A DNA stretch of 64,000 nt from Rhabdochromatium marinum (GCF_016583795.1 NZ_NRRS01000012.1:1-64000), one strand, 5' to 3'. Positions 1 to 8,759 are shown, counted from the stretch's first letter. The notes: generated by a model from the sequence alone, not told the origin. Translations and numbers: made by a program.

Positions 1-117
1 GGTGAAGGGGTGTAGCCGCACCACCACCGCTCGCCCACGCTGGAGTAACAGCCGAGCGCGCTTCTCCGTGCACGGCATCAGCGGGTTTTTCTGTTTGTCG
101 AGAACAAAGACAGCCAT
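1..117 (-). CDS. iscB: IscB-type RNA-guided nuclease, 5' end only (partial at window edge)
   Basis: Reading the minus strand from the ATG at 117 gives 39 codons that run off the window edge. The residues begin MAVFVLDKQKNPLMPC and continue with an Arg-rich segment ending RLHPFT. This is the PLMP-type N-terminus of IscB, the transposon-encoded ancestor of Cas9; the PLMP motif itself is intact here, whereas the second copy at 13912 has PLSP. IscB is a nuclease guided by a long noncoding omegaRNA encoded directly upstream. Only the N-terminal domain is visible, so the RuvC and HNH domains and the integrity of the gene cannot be judged. The adjacent structured region at 118-390 is the expected omegaRNA, which makes the call firm despite the short stretch. 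Confidence 0.85.
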   Translation of the reverse strand, partial: MAVFVLDKQKNPLMPCTEKRARLLLQRGRAVVVRLHPFT

Positions 118-390
118 TTCAATTCCTACCCTTACGGGCCTGGTGACGGAGCCTCGCGGCTCGCTCCCCTCGGGACAGTCTGCAACCGGCTCCCGCCTCA
201 CGGCAGCGATCAGAACCTTCGGCGCTTTGCCTTTCACCCGCATGATCTTGATCTTCCAGTGTCCGGAACTGAGGAAGCATTCCGGAGTGGGTCTTGGCGA
301 CCTGTTGCAAACGCAGCGGGTTTTCACCGCTTTCCCTGGTCAACCCAGCTTGTCTTCACAAGCTCCGCCCTTCAGAGCGGGGTAGTTGAC
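118..390 (-). ncRNA. omegaRNA region of the left-edge iscB
   Basis: This non-coding stretch lies immediately upstream of the partial iscB and ends at the ATG of that gene. On the minus strand its far end reads GTCAACTACCCCGCTCTGAA, a signature start of IscB-associated omegaRNA/transposon ends, and continues into strong hairpins: a CCGC/GCGG-type stem, then a perfect 7-bp stem (347-353 with 358-364, loop 354-357). Near iscB there is a GAAGGTTCTGA-type conserved segment. In characterised IscB loci the RNA runs from outside the transposon end towards iscB, and the first ~16 nt outside the element act as the guide; here that would be the complement of about 391-406. The exact 5' end is inferred. 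Confidence 0.75.
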
Positions 391-668
391 TGAGTCTATA
401 GATAGGGCGATAAACATGAAGGACAAATGTCTGCGACTTTGCACGCGGCGAACTTGTGTCAGGGAAATCTGATCGTTGTGGGTCTCAATATCAGTGGTAG
501 TTAATGCGCTTTAGGTGTTATAACTTCGCGTATTGACTTTAAAAGATTGGGAGAGGGTTCAAGTCCCTGCGTGCTGAAACAGACCCGGGCGTCTGGTGTG
601 ATGGCTCGAAGCCGATGGTAACGCATGATACTGGAGCCCTGCGTATTTTTATGGCAAGAGGGAAAGTC

Positions 669-1133
669 ATGCATTTAACTGGCAGGAACAGGCGGGTTTT
701 GCGGTGGGTTTCTGTGGGGCTGGCTGGTGGTATTGCGCTTGCGTTGGCGCTCACTGTGGTGCTGGTGTTGCTCAACCGCACTGATCAGCCGCAGGAGCGT
801 CTGTCGGCGGTGGTCACCGCAACGGCCTACAATTCGGTGCCGCAGCAAACCGATGGAGATCCAAATGTAGCCGCCTGGGGCGACAGGCTCAAGCCAGGGA
901 TGAAGGTGATTGCCGTCTCGCGTGATTTGCTGAATAAGGGGTTGACTCGGGGGGTGAATGTTAAGATCGAAGGTCTGAGTGGCACCTATAAAGTTTTGGA
1001 TAAGATGCACAGTCGCTGGACCGACAAGATCGATATCTACATGGGCAAGGATATCGAGGCGGCCAAGGAATGGGGTAGGCAGCAGGTGACGATTTACTGG
1101 GATAAGCCCAAGCCCAAGACCAAGACTCAATAG
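669..1133 (+). CDS. membrane-anchored 3D (Asp-Asp-Asp) domain protein
   Basis: A 154-residue protein when started at the ATG at 669, which has a good ribosome site (AGAGGGA at 657-663); upstream in-frame starts at 615 and 651 are possible but less well placed. Residues about 11-33 form one hydrophobic segment, so the protein is probably an inner-membrane-anchored periplasmic protein. The rest (from VTATAYNS to VTIYW) matches the 3D domain, a double-psi beta-barrel related to the catalytic fold of MltA/RlpA-like murein enzymes, with the Asp pattern visible in VLDKMHSRWTDKIDIYM. An action on peptidoglycan is inferred from the fold only; no companion lytic domain is present. The next gene, an esterase lipoprotein, follows 48 bp downstream in the same direction. 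Confidence 0.7.
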   Translation: MHLTGRNRRVLRWVSVGLAGGIALALALTVVLVLLNRTDQPQERLSAVVTATAYNSVPQQTDGDPNVAAWGDRLKPGMKVIAVSRDLLNKGLTRGVNVKIEGLSGTYKVLDKMHSRWTDKIDIYMGKDIEAAKEWGRQQVTIYWDKPKPKTKTQ

Positions 1134-1181
1134 TCTTCTGTTCGCGCGTGATGGGATGTTGAGGTGAAGCAGGGGGTCATC

Positions 1182-1817
1182 ATGTACAAAACTCTGGGAT
1201 TGCGCAGGCTTGTGAGCGTCTGCGTATTGTTGTTGCTGTTGTTGTTGGTGGCTTGCAGCGAGCAGGCCGCGCTCAGTCCGCTGCCGTCCGATGGGATTAT
1301 TCTCGCCTTTGGCGACAGCCTGACCGAAGGTGTGGGCGCCGCCGATGGGCAAGGGTATCCCGAGGTGCTGGCGCGCATGTCCGGTCATCGGGTGATTAAC
1401 GCGGGCCTTTCCGGTGAGGAAAGCGATGCCGGTCTGGCGCGCTTGCCGGATGTGCTTGCCAGTGCGCAGCCGGATCTGGTGATTCTGGGCCACGGTGGCA
1501 ATGATTTTCTGCACCAACGCGATGCATCCCAGACCAAAGCCAACCTGGCGCGCATGATTACCTTGGTCCGCGAGCAGGGGCGTGCGGTGGTGATGCTGGG
1601 CATTCCGCGACCGGGGCTCTTTGTGCGGATGCATCCGCTGTATGAAGAACTGGCCGGTGAGATGCAGGTCCCGCTGCTGGCGAATGCCATCCCCGAAATT
1701 CTTGCGGATAAAACGCTCAAGTCTGATCCGATTCACCCCAATGCCCAAGGGTATCAACGCCTGGCGCAGGCCATTCAGCAGCTGTTGCAGAAGACCGGGG
1801 CGCTGCCGGCTGACTGA
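1182..1817 (+). CDS. SGNH/GDSL-family esterase lipoprotein (TesA/arylesterase-like)
   Basis: A 211-residue product from the ATG at 1182, preceded by AGGGGG at 1170-1175; a GTG at 1164 is an alternative. The N-terminus has basic residues, a run of leucines and a lipobox-like LLVAC, so it is likely exported and lipidated. The four SGNH blocks are visible: block I FGDSLTEG with the nucleophilic Ser, block II Gly in NAGLSGEE, block III GGND, and block V DPIHPN with the Asp-His pair. The family includes TesA-type thioesterase/lysophospholipase and arylesterases; the substrate cannot be read from sequence. It ends 18 bp before a convergent hypothetical gene. Confidence 0.85.
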   Translation: MYKTLGLRRLVSVCVLLLLLLLVACSEQAALSPLPSDGIILAFGDSLTEGVGAADGQGYPEVLARMSGHRVINAGLSGEESDAGLARLPDVLASAQPDLVILGHGGNDFLHQRDASQTKANLARMITLVREQGRAVVMLGIPRPGLFVRMHPLYEELAGEMQVPLLANAIPEILADKTLKSDPIHPNAQGYQRLAQAIQQLLQKTGALPAD

Positions 1818-1835
1818 GCACTTTGGCGGCACGGA

Positions 1836-2144
1836 TTATTCATCGTCGGTGTAAATTTCAGCTTTCCAGCCAAGCTGGCGAGCTTGGGCGACGGCGGCGG
1901 CGAAGATGCGCTGATGGCGCTCGCGTAACTCATCAGGCAGGCGCGAGGCCAGGTGTCCGTAGGGCCGCCAGGCGTCGCTGACTTGGTCGTAGAGCAACTG
2001 GATGCGATCCAGCGACCAGCCAGCGCAGCTTTCATCTTCCGCAATCAAGCCAAACACCTGCGCATCGCGCACAATGGTGCCGGTGGGCGTCATGCCGCCG
2101 TAGGTATCCTGTTCGAGTCCAATATAGGTTTTGTGACGTGACAT
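1836..2144 (-). CDS. conserved-looking hypothetical protein (102 aa)
   Basis: I do not recognise this protein. It starts MSRHKTYIGLEQDTYGG and is soluble, acidic overall and without a signal peptide or membrane segment. It sits 47 bp downstream of prmC on the same strand, so it is probably the last gene of the hemA-prfA-prmC transcript, and it converges on the esterase lipoprotein gene. Codon usage is like that of its neighbours and there is a clean start and stop, which favours a real gene over chance. Confidence 0.6.
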   Translation of the reverse strand: MSRHKTYIGLEQDTYGGMTPTGTIVRDAQVFGLIAEDESCAGWSLDRIQLLYDQVSDAWRPYGHLASRLPDELRERHQRIFAAAVAQARQLGWKAEIYTDDE

Positions 2145-2191
2145 GCGTGCGGCCTCGGTGCCTTGGGTATGGGCGATTTGGGGGCGAAATA

Positions 2192-3088
2192 TTACGCTGG
2201 ATGCCGGGCGCTGGTGAAGCGCTCATGGCCGGACAGATCGCGGTGGGTGGCGATGGCCGTGAGGCCAGCGGTGGCCAGCAGGGTGCGGACGGCGGCGCCT
2301 TGATCCCATCCGTGTTCGATGGCAGTCTGTCCACCGGGGGCCAGGTGACGCGGCAGCGCAGCGGCGATGTGGCGGATGGCGCTGAGGCCGTCGGCACCGG
2401 CGGCCAGTGCAGCGGCTGGCTCGAAGCGCAGATCTCCCTGGCGCAGGTGCGGATCACCCGCAGCGACATAGGGCGGATTGGCCAGGATCAGATCCAGGCT
2501 CTGCGCGGCGATAGGGTCCAACCAGTCACTTTGCATCAGAACGACTGACTCGGCGCCGAGTTGCTGGCGATTGGCGGCGGCGATGGCCAGGGCAGCAGCG
2601 GAACGATCCAGTGCCAGCAGCGGCCAGTGGGGGCGCTCCAAGGCGATGGCAATGGCGATGGCGCCGCTGCCGGTGCCGAGATCGGCACAACGGATGACGG
2701 CGTCAGGCGGATGTTGCGCCAGGGCCCAGTCGATGAGGAGTTCGGTTTCTGGGCGCGGAATCAGGGTGGCAGGACTGACGCGCAGGGGCAAACCACGAAA
2801 TTCGCGCTCACCAAGGATATAGGCAATGGGTTCGCCGGCGCAGCGGCGTTGGATCATTTGCTCAAAGCGGCTTTGTTTGGCCAAGTTGAGCCGGCGCTCA
2901 GGCCAGGCGATGATCTCAGTGCGACTCAGCTGGGCGGCCGTACCAAGCAATAGTTCGGCTTCCAGGCGTGATTCGGCGTGGGACTGCTGCGGGTGGGTCC
3001 GGGTCTGAAGCTGCTGTTTGGCCCAGTGCAGCAAAGCATCGATACGCTGCGGGGTGTCAATGTGCTGCGGAGCGCGCGGGTCAGTCAT
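2192..3088 (-). CDS. prmC: peptide chain release factor N5-glutamine methyltransferase
   Basis: PrmC methylates the Gln of the GGQ motif of release factors RF1 and RF2, which is needed for efficient termination. The 298-residue product has the N-terminal helical substrate-recognition domain, the linker RPETELL, a SAM-binding motif ([12 protein letters not shown]) at about residue 140, and the catalytic NPPYV motif that binds the glutamine side chain. Length is normal (E. coli about 277). Its ATG overlaps the end of prfA by 8 bp, so the enzyme and its substrate are translationally coupled, the usual gammaproteobacterial arrangement. Confidence 0.95.
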   Translation of the reverse strand: MTDPRAPQHIDTPQRIDALLHWAKQQLQTRTHPQQSHAESRLEAELLLGTAAQLSRTEIIAWPERRLNLAKQSRFEQMIQRRCAGEPIAYILGEREFRGLPLRVSPATLIPRPETELLIDWALAQHPPDAVIRCADLGTGSGAIAIAIALERPHWPLLALDRSAAALAIAAANRQQLGAESVVLMQSDWLDPIAAQSLDLILANPPYVAAGDPHLRQGDLRFEPAAALAAGADGLSAIRHIAAALPRHLAPGGQTAIEHGWDQGAAVRTLLATAGLTAIATHRDLSGHERFTSARHPA

Positions 3089-4160
3089 CCATCATGGCCG
3101 CAAGACGGTCGGCCTGATCCTCCTGGCGCAGCGGCGCGATGACCTGATCCAGGGACCCCAGCATGATTTCATCAAGCTTATACAGGGTGAGGTTGACGCG
3201 ATGATCGGTCAGGCGGTTCTGCGGGAAGTTGTAGGTGCGGATGCGCTCGGAGCGGTCGCCACTGCCAACCTGCACGCGCCGCGATTCGCTGCGCTCGGCG
3301 GCCAGGGTGGTTTGCGCCTGATCAAGCAGCCGCGCCTGGAGCAATGACAGGGCGCGGGCACGGTTTTTGTGCTGCGAGCGCTCATCCTGACATTCCACCA
3401 CAATGCCGCTGGGCAGATGGGTGATGCGCACGGCAGAGTCGGTTTTATTGACATGCTGACCACCGGCCCCGGAGGCGCGATAGGTATCGACGCGCAGGTC
3501 GCCGCTGGCGATGGTGGTTTCCTCGACGGCTTCGGGTTCCGGGAGGATGGCGACGGTGCAGGCGGAGGTATGCACGCGGCCCTGGGACTCGGTCTCGGGG
3601 ACGCGTTGCACGCGATGAGTGCCAGCCTCGAATTTCAGCTGGGCGTAGACCTCTTTGCCACTGATGCGCAGGACGATTTCCTTATAGCCGCCCAACTCGC
3701 CCTCGCTGGCGCTGATGGTCTCGCTGCGCCAGCCCTGTTGTTCGGCAAAGCGCAGGTACATCCGGGTGAGATCGGCGGCGAAGAGCGCAGCCTCAGCGCC
3801 ACCGGTGCCGGCGCGCACTTCCAGATAAACATTGCGCTGATCGTTGGGGTCCGGTGGCAGCAGCAGGCGCTGGAGTTCCGGTTCCAGGGCTTCGCGCTCG
3901 GCCCGCGCTGTGGCGATGTCCTCACGGGCCAGATCAGCCATTTCCGCATCAGCCAGCATGTCCTCAGCACTGGCAATGCGGGTTTCATTGGCGCAATAAC
4001 GGTTGTAACAGTCGATCAGGGGTTCAAGCTGCGCATATTCACGCCCGAGATCGCGGAATTGCTTCTGATCGTCCTGGGTTGCAGGATCGGCCAGCAGGGC
4101 GGTGATTTCGCCAAAGCGCTCGGCAAGACGTTCGAGCTTGGCGCGCAGGGAGTCATTCAT
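3081..4160 (-). CDS. prfA: peptide chain release factor 1
   Basis: RF1 recognises UAA and UAG stop codons and triggers hydrolysis of peptidyl-tRNA. The 359-residue product shows the RF1-type recognition tripeptide in [14 protein letters not shown] (P-E-T, the PxT position) and the universal GGQ in [11 protein letters not shown] near residue 230, which reaches the peptidyl transferase centre. The N-terminal coiled coil is present. It lies 31 bp after hemA and overlaps prmC by 8 bp, forming a hemA-prfA-prmC operon on the minus strand. Confidence 0.97.
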   Translation of the reverse strand: MNDSLRAKLERLAERFGEITALLADPATQDDQKQFRDLGREYAQLEPLIDCYNRYCANETRIASAEDMLADAEMADLAREDIATARAEREALEPELQRLLLPPDPNDQRNVYLEVRAGTGGAEAALFAADLTRMYLRFAEQQGWRSETISASEGELGGYKEIVLRISGKEVYAQLKFEAGTHRVQRVPETESQGRVHTSACTVAILPEPEAVEETTIASGDLRVDTYRASGAGGQHVNKTDSAVRITHLPSGIVVECQDERSQHKNRARALSLLQARLLDQAQTTLAAERSESRRVQVGSGDRSERIRTYNFPQNRLTDHRVNLTLYKLDEIMLGSLDQVIAPLRQEDQADRLAAMMDD

Positions 4161-4191
4161 GGTGCGCAGTCAACACCCGTTGGGCGACCGA

Positions 4192-5526
4192 TTAGCGTGC
4201 GCCGCCAGCGGCTGCGCGGGTGGCGACTTCGTCCGGACAGCAGGTGGTGTCTGGCGTGGTGTCGCCGATGTTCTGACCAAGGGCAAAGAGGCGGTTGGCG
4301 GCTTCGAGCAGTTCTGACTGGCCCTCGCGGCCGGCGTGGCGCAGGCGTACGCTGGGGGTGTGGAGGATTTTGTTGGTCAGGGTATGGGCGAGCTGGCAGA
4401 CGACATCTTCGGCCGGTTTGCCGGCGGCGAGCTGCTTGAGCGCGCGGGCGACGGTTTCGTCCCGCACACTTTCGGCGCGGCGGCGGTAGTCCTGGATGAG
4501 GGTGACGGCATCAAGGGAGCGCAACCAAGCCATGAATTCATCGGTGTGCAGGTCAATGATTTCCAGCGCTTGTGCGGCGGCCTGGTGGCGCGAGCGCATG
4601 CCTTCATCAACCACGCCTTGCAAGTCATCGACAGTGTAGAGGTAAACGTCGTTGAGATCTCCGACCTCGGGTTCGATGTCGCGCGGGACGGCAATATCGA
4701 CCATGAACATTGGACGGTGCTTGCGGATTTTCAGCGCGCGCTCTACGGCGCCCTTGCCCAGCACTGGCAGAGGGCTGGCGGTGGAGGAGACCACAATGTC
4801 TGCTTCGGGCAGGTGGTTGACCAGTTCGGTCAGCGCAATGGCGTAGCCATCGAACTGTGAGGCGACCAGATGGGCGCGCTCGACAGTACGGTTGGCGACC
4901 ACGATGCGTCCAATGCCATGCTGATGCAGGTGACGGGCGGCCAGTTCGATGGTTTCACCGGCGCCGATCAACAGGGCGGTCTGGGAGGACAGATCGCTGA
5001 AGATTTGTCGGGCTAGACTGACGGCGGCGAAGGCAACCGAGACCGGACTGCTGCCGATGGCGGTGTCGGTGCGCACCTGCTTGGCGACCGAGAAGCAGTG
5101 CTGAAACAGGCGCCCGAGCAGGCGTCCGGGGGCGCCGCTGTCGCAGGCGGTCTGGAAGGCTTGCTTCACCTGACCGAGAATCTGCGGTTCGCCCAGCACC
5201 ATGGAATCCAGACCGCTGGCAACTTTCAGCAGGTGCTGAATGGCTTCGCGATCCTGATATAGGTACAGGTGCGGTGCGATCAACTGTGGATCGACGCCAT
5301 GGAAACGTCCGAGCCAATCGCGGATTTGCGCGGTGCTCGCTTGCGGTTCCAGCGCGCAGTAAACCTCGGTGCGGTTGCAGGTGGAGAGGATGACGCCCTC
5401 GGTAGCGGCGGTGTGGTCGGTCAGGCTGCGCAGCGCACCGACGATGACATCGGGTCCGAAGGTCAGACGTTCGCGGATGTCGACCGGGGCGGTTTTGTGA
5501 TTCAGGCCAAGGGTGAGCAGGCTCAT
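4192..5526 (-). CDS. hemA: glutamyl-tRNA reductase
   Basis: HemA reduces glutamyl-tRNA to glutamate-1-semialdehyde, the first committed step of the C5 pathway to heme, and to bacteriochlorophyll in phototrophs. The 444-residue product begins MSLLTLGLNHKTAPVDIRER; the catalytic Cys lies in STCNRTEVY near residue 50. The glutamyl-tRNA binding block (GLDSMVLGEPQILGQVK) and an NADPH-binding GAGETIEL follow, then the C-terminal dimerisation helices. The last ~25 residues are richer in Cys, Ala and Thr than in enteric HemA. It is the first gene of the operon and diverges from the TPR gene across a 354-bp gap. Confidence 0.96.
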   Translation of the reverse strand: MSLLTLGLNHKTAPVDIRERLTFGPDVIVGALRSLTDHTAATEGVILSTCNRTEVYCALEPQASTAQIRDWLGRFHGVDPQLIAPHLYLYQDREAIQHLLKVASGLDSMVLGEPQILGQVKQAFQTACDSGAPGRLLGRLFQHCFSVAKQVRTDTAIGSSPVSVAFAAVSLARQIFSDLSSQTALLIGAGETIELAARHLHQHGIGRIVVANRTVERAHLVASQFDGYAIALTELVNHLPEADIVVSSTASPLPVLGKGAVERALKIRKHRPMFMVDIAVPRDIEPEVGDLNDVYLYTVDDLQGVVDEGMRSRHQAAAQALEIIDLHTDEFMAWLRSLDAVTLIQDYRRRAESVRDETVARALKQLAAGKPAEDVVCQLAHTLTNKILHTPSVRLRHAGREGQSELLEAANRLFALGQNIGDTTPDTTCCPDEVATRAAAGGAR

Positions 5527-5880
5527 GCGCTTTAATCAAGGCGGAAAGGTTTAAATTGGCTGGTTAAGGTAACAGATTTTACCGTCAATGTGACAGAGGG
5601 ATGTGGATCAAATGACCAGAATTCGGGTCAAAGGCGCCCATGGAGCTGTGGGCTCAACGCCACAGCTCAGTCGATGTGGGGTCGGTTTTCCGGTGGCTCG
5701 CATCTGGCAGCGGCTCGCGTATACTGCCAAGCTAACACGAGCGAAGCCGGTTCAGCCGCCGAACAGGCAAGAGGAACCACCCCGGCTCTGGGGCTTGGGC
5801 TGGGCGTCGCACGCGCTCCCAACCAAGCACAAATCAATGCAAGGCATCCGATGTGATGCGGTTTTTTGGAACAGAACACT
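5527..5880. other. divergent intergenic region between hemA and the TPR gene
   Basis: No gene is supported here; the two overlapping plus-strand frames have no family signature or ribosome site. It must carry the promoters for both directions. A TATACT that could be a -10 element for the TPR gene lies at 5720-5725, but I see no convincing -35. On the minus strand a TTGACG (complement of about 5582-5587) could serve hemA. A perfect inverted repeat lies at 5643-5668 and is listed separately. Confidence 0.5.
5643..5668. repeat. perfect 9-bp inverted repeat in the hemA/TPR intergenic region
   Basis: GAGCTGTGG at 5643-5651 is matched exactly by CCACAGCTC at 5660-5668, with an 8-nt spacer. There is no T-run on either side, so it is not a standard terminator. 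It could be an operator or a leader hairpin for the plus-strand transcript. Confidence 0.6.
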
Positions 5881-7818
5881 ATGTCGAATGCTACGACGCC
5901 CAAGAGGCAAGGCTTGACCGAGTCCGGGTCTATCCGCAACCTGGGGTGGCTGTTGCTGCTGTTGTTGCTAGTGCTGATGCTGGGACGGCAAACACCACCG
6001 GCGGTTCACTCGGGTCCGAGGGGGGCGGGGGCTGAACCTGCGCCTGAGGCGTCTCCTGCCGTGCCGGAGGCTGCGGAAGTGGCCACGCCACAGCCGGCGC
6101 CTTCGGCACCGAAGGTGCTGGCGGCGGAACCCGTCGCTGGTCTGGACGATGCCGCTACCGGGAACCCGGAGGCCTTGGCGCCCAAGACCGAGGTCGCTCT
6201 CGATGCCGATCTGCTCTATGACATCCTGGCCGCCGAGATTTCTTTGCAGCGGGATCAGCCTCAGGAGGCCTATCCATACTATATGGCCGCCGCGCGGCGT
6301 GCTTCTGATCCGGCGCTGGCGGAGCGTGCCACCCGGGCCGCTATTGCCGCGCATGCGCAAACCCAGGCCGAGGAGGCTGCCGCTTTCTGGGTGGAGCTGG
6401 CCCCCGATTCCCTGCAAGCGCGTCAGGTTGCCGCCTATGTGGCGCTTGAGAAGAGTCAGACGCAAGGGCAGGTGGCGCTGGCGTTGCCTTATCTGCGTGC
6501 GGTGATGGAACACTCGCCGCAGCGGCGTCAGGGCTATCTGCATTGTGCTCGTCTGGTGGCGCGTCTGGATGATCCGCTGGCGCGGCTGGAGCTGATGGGG
6601 GCCTTAATTGATGAGTATGGCGAGGATCCGGATGCCTTGCTGGCAATGGCTGGTTTGGCGGCTGGCGCGGAGCGTATCGAGCTGGCGCATGACTATGCCG
6701 TCCGTGCCGCTGCCCAGCGCCCGGCCTGGAATCGTCCGCCGCTGTTTCTGGTGCAGCTGCTGGTCAATGCCGGGCGTGCCGAGGACGCCATTGTTGAGCT
6801 GGAGCGCTATTTTTCCAAGGGCTTCGATGATCTTGAGTTGCGCACGCTCTATGCCCAGCTGCTGATTGAAACGGAGGATTATCAGGGCGCGCGCGAGGCC
6901 TTTGCCACCCTGCTGGAATCCCATCCACAGATGCCGGGGGTGTTGTTTGCCGCTGGTGTGCTGTCGCTGCAACTGAAAGACTATGCCGCCGCGCGTGATT
7001 ATCTGCTGCGTCTGCGCGAGACCGGCGAGCGCAAGCAGGATGCTGCTTTTATGCTCGGTGAGGTCGAGGAAACCGCCGGGCAGCTGGAGGCGGCACGTGA
7101 CTGGTATGCGCAGGTGCGTGGTGACAAGGAACTGGATGCACAGATTCGCCTCGCCAGTGTGGAGGCGCGTCTGGGACAGGTCAGTCGCACCCGCGAGCGG
7201 TTGCAGCAGTTGCGTGATCGCTTCCCGGAGCAGCAGGCGACGCTCTATCTGATCGAAGGTGAAATCCTGCGCGAGGCCGATCAGGCCCCGGCGGCGATGG
7301 CGCTCTATGATCAGGCGCTGGAGCACTTCGGCAAGAATACCGATCTACTCTATGCACGGGCGCTGCTGGCGGCTAAGTTGAACCAGATTGACGTGCTGGA
7401 GCGCGATCTGCGTCAGGTGCTGAGCATCAATCCTGATCACGCCGATGCGCTCAATGCGCTGGGCTACACCCTGGCCGATCAGACTGATCGTCTGGAAGAG
7501 GCGCAACAGTTCATCGCCCGTGCGCTGGAGCTGGAGCCTGAGCAACCGGCGATTCTCGACAGCATGGGCTGGCTGCTGTATCGCATGGGTAAGCCCCAAG
7601 AGGCCGAGAGCTATTTGCGCAAGGCACTTGATGAGCTCTCAGATGGCGAAATTGCCGCGCATCTGGGCGAGGTGCTTTGGGCACTGGGCCGGCGCGAGGA
7701 AGCCCAGGAAGTGTGGCAGCAGGCGCTGGATGAGTATCCGGATCATGACTATCTGCGCCGCGTCATCGAGCGCCATCCGATCTCTTTGGCGCCAACTACC
7801 ATGGGAGCCGGCTCATGA
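5881..7818 (+). CDS. membrane-anchored TPR-repeat protein
   Basis: A 645-residue protein from the ATG at 5881; a TTG 15 bp upstream is a weaker start. After a short basic N-terminus, residues about 20-37 form a Leu-rich membrane segment, followed by an Ala/Pro/Glu-rich linker of about 60 residues and then roughly 500 residues of tandem TPR helices (for example the consecutive units around DHADALNALGYTLADQTDRL and PAILDSMGWLLYRMGKPQEA). It is probably periplasmic and anchored in the inner membrane. A TPR gene in this place, divergent from hemA, is also found in Pseudomonas; its function is not established. Its stop overlaps the ispE start (ATGA), so the two are coupled. Confidence 0.85.
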   Translation: MSNATTPKRQGLTESGSIRNLGWLLLLLLLVLMLGRQTPPAVHSGPRGAGAEPAPEASPAVPEAAEVATPQPAPSAPKVLAAEPVAGLDDAATGNPEALAPKTEVALDADLLYDILAAEISLQRDQPQEAYPYYMAAARRASDPALAERATRAAIAAHAQTQAEEAAAFWVELAPDSLQARQVAAYVALEKSQTQGQVALALPYLRAVMEHSPQRRQGYLHCARLVARLDDPLARLELMGALIDEYGEDPDALLAMAGLAAGAERIELAHDYAVRAAAQRPAWNRPPLFLVQLLVNAGRAEDAIVELERYFSKGFDDLELRTLYAQLLIETEDYQGAREAFATLLESHPQMPGVLFAAGVLSLQLKDYAAARDYLLRLRETGERKQDAAFMLGEVEETAGQLEAARDWYAQVRGDKELDAQIRLASVEARLGQVSRTRERLQQLRDRFPEQQATLYLIEGEILREADQAPAAMALYDQALEHFGKNTDLLYARALLAAKLNQIDVLERDLRQVLSINPDHADALNALGYTLADQTDRLEEAQQFIARALELEPEQPAILDSMGWLLYRMGKPQEAESYLRKALDELSDGEIAAHLGEVLWALGRREEAQEVWQQALDEYPDHDYLRRVIERHPISLAPTTMGAGS

Positions 7819-8675
7819 CCTTTGGACTGCATCCAGCGCCAGCCGCCGATGGCGCCTGGCTGGCGCCAGCGAAGCTGAATCTGACCTTGCGCGTGCTGGG
7901 GCGCCGTGCGGATGGCTATCATCAGTTGCAAAGTGTTTTTCAGTTTTTGGACTATTGTGATCGTCTGTTCATCGAACCGCAGGATGACGGGCGCATTCGG
8001 CGTCTGAGCGGGGCACCAGAAGTGCCGGAGGAGCAGGACTTGGTGGTGCGGGCGGCGCGCCTGCTGCAGCGGCATACCGGGTGTCCGCGTGGTGCGGAGA
8101 TTCGTGTCGAGAAGCATCTGCCACTCGGCGGTGGTCTAGGGGGCGGCAGCTCGGATGCGGCCACTACGCTGCATGCGCTGAATCAGCTATGGGCGCTGGG
8201 GCTTGATGTTGATCAACTAGCCGCGCTGGGGCTGGAATTGGGGGCCGATGTGCCGGTGTTCGTCCGCGCTCAGGCGGCTTGGGCCGAGGGGGTTGGGGAG
8301 CAACTGGAGCCGGTCGAGCTGCCGGAACCCTGGTATCTGGTGCTGGTGCCCCCCTGCCAGGTCTCCACGGCGGCGGTTTTTGCTGATCCGGATTTGACAA
8401 GGGACTCTCCACCAATCAAAATAGCGGGCTTCGTTGAGGGCGATGATCGCAACGACTGCCTAGCGGTGGTGTTGGGTCGCTATCAACCAGTGGCTGAGGC
8501 GTTCGAGTGGCTTGCCGCTCGTGCCAAGGCGCGGCTGACCGGAACCGGTGCTTGCTTGTTTGCGGCCTGTGCGGATCGCTCGCAGGCCGAGCAGCTCAGA
8601 GCCGCAGCGCCGAGCCTCTGGTCGCCTTTTATCGCACAGGGCTGTAATTGCTCACCCCTGATGCGAAATGTTTGA
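7815..8675 (+). CDS. ispE: 4-diphosphocytidyl-2-C-methyl-D-erythritol kinase
   Basis: IspE phosphorylates CDP-methylerythritol in the MEP route to isoprenoids. The 286-residue GHMP kinase shows the N-terminal PAKLNLTLRVLGRRADGYH block with the catalytic Lys, the ATP-binding glycine loop LPLGGGLGGGSSDAAT at about residue 97, and a C-terminal glycine-rich LTGTGACLFA. The start overlaps the preceding TPR gene by 4 bp. In many relatives lolB stands between the TPR gene and ispE; here it is absent. tRNA-Gln follows within 10 bp. Confidence 0.96.
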   Translation: MTFGLHPAPAADGAWLAPAKLNLTLRVLGRRADGYHQLQSVFQFLDYCDRLFIEPQDDGRIRRLSGAPEVPEEQDLVVRAARLLQRHTGCPRGAEIRVEKHLPLGGGLGGGSSDAATTLHALNQLWALGLDVDQLAALGLELGADVPVFVRAQAAWAEGVGEQLEPVELPEPWYLVLVPPCQVSTAAVFADPDLTRDSPPIKIAGFVEGDDRNDCLAVVLGRYQPVAEAFEWLAARAKARLTGTGACLFAACADRSQAEQLRAAAPSLWSPFIAQGCNCSPLMRNV

Positions 8676-8684
8676 TCAATCCTT

Positions 8685-8759
8685 TGGGGTGTCGCCAAGT
8701 GGTAAGGCACTGGGTTTTGATCCCAGCATTCCCAGGTTCGAATCCTGGCACCCCAGCCA
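8685..8759 (+). tRNA. tRNA-Gln (anticodon TTG)
   Basis: The 75-nt sequence folds as a cloverleaf with acceptor TGGGGTG/CACCCCA, anticodon loop TTTTGAT (anticodon TTG at the centre), T-arm CAGGTTCGAATCCTG and an encoded CCA end. It sits between ispE and prs, the conserved gammaproteobacterial position. Confidence 0.97.

Noticed and set aside
119-343. Minus-strand 74-codon frame before the left iscB
   Set aside because: It coincides with the structured omegaRNA region; there is no ribosome site or protein family.
675-1832. Minus-strand open frame of 385 codons
   Set aside because: It lies opposite the 3D-domain and esterase genes, which have clear family motifs; it has no motif of its own and is rich in His, Gln and Arg as antisense frames of GC-rich genes are.
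3369-4439. Plus-strand open frame of 356 codons
   Set aside because: Antisense to prfA and the 3' end of hemA, with no recognisable domain.
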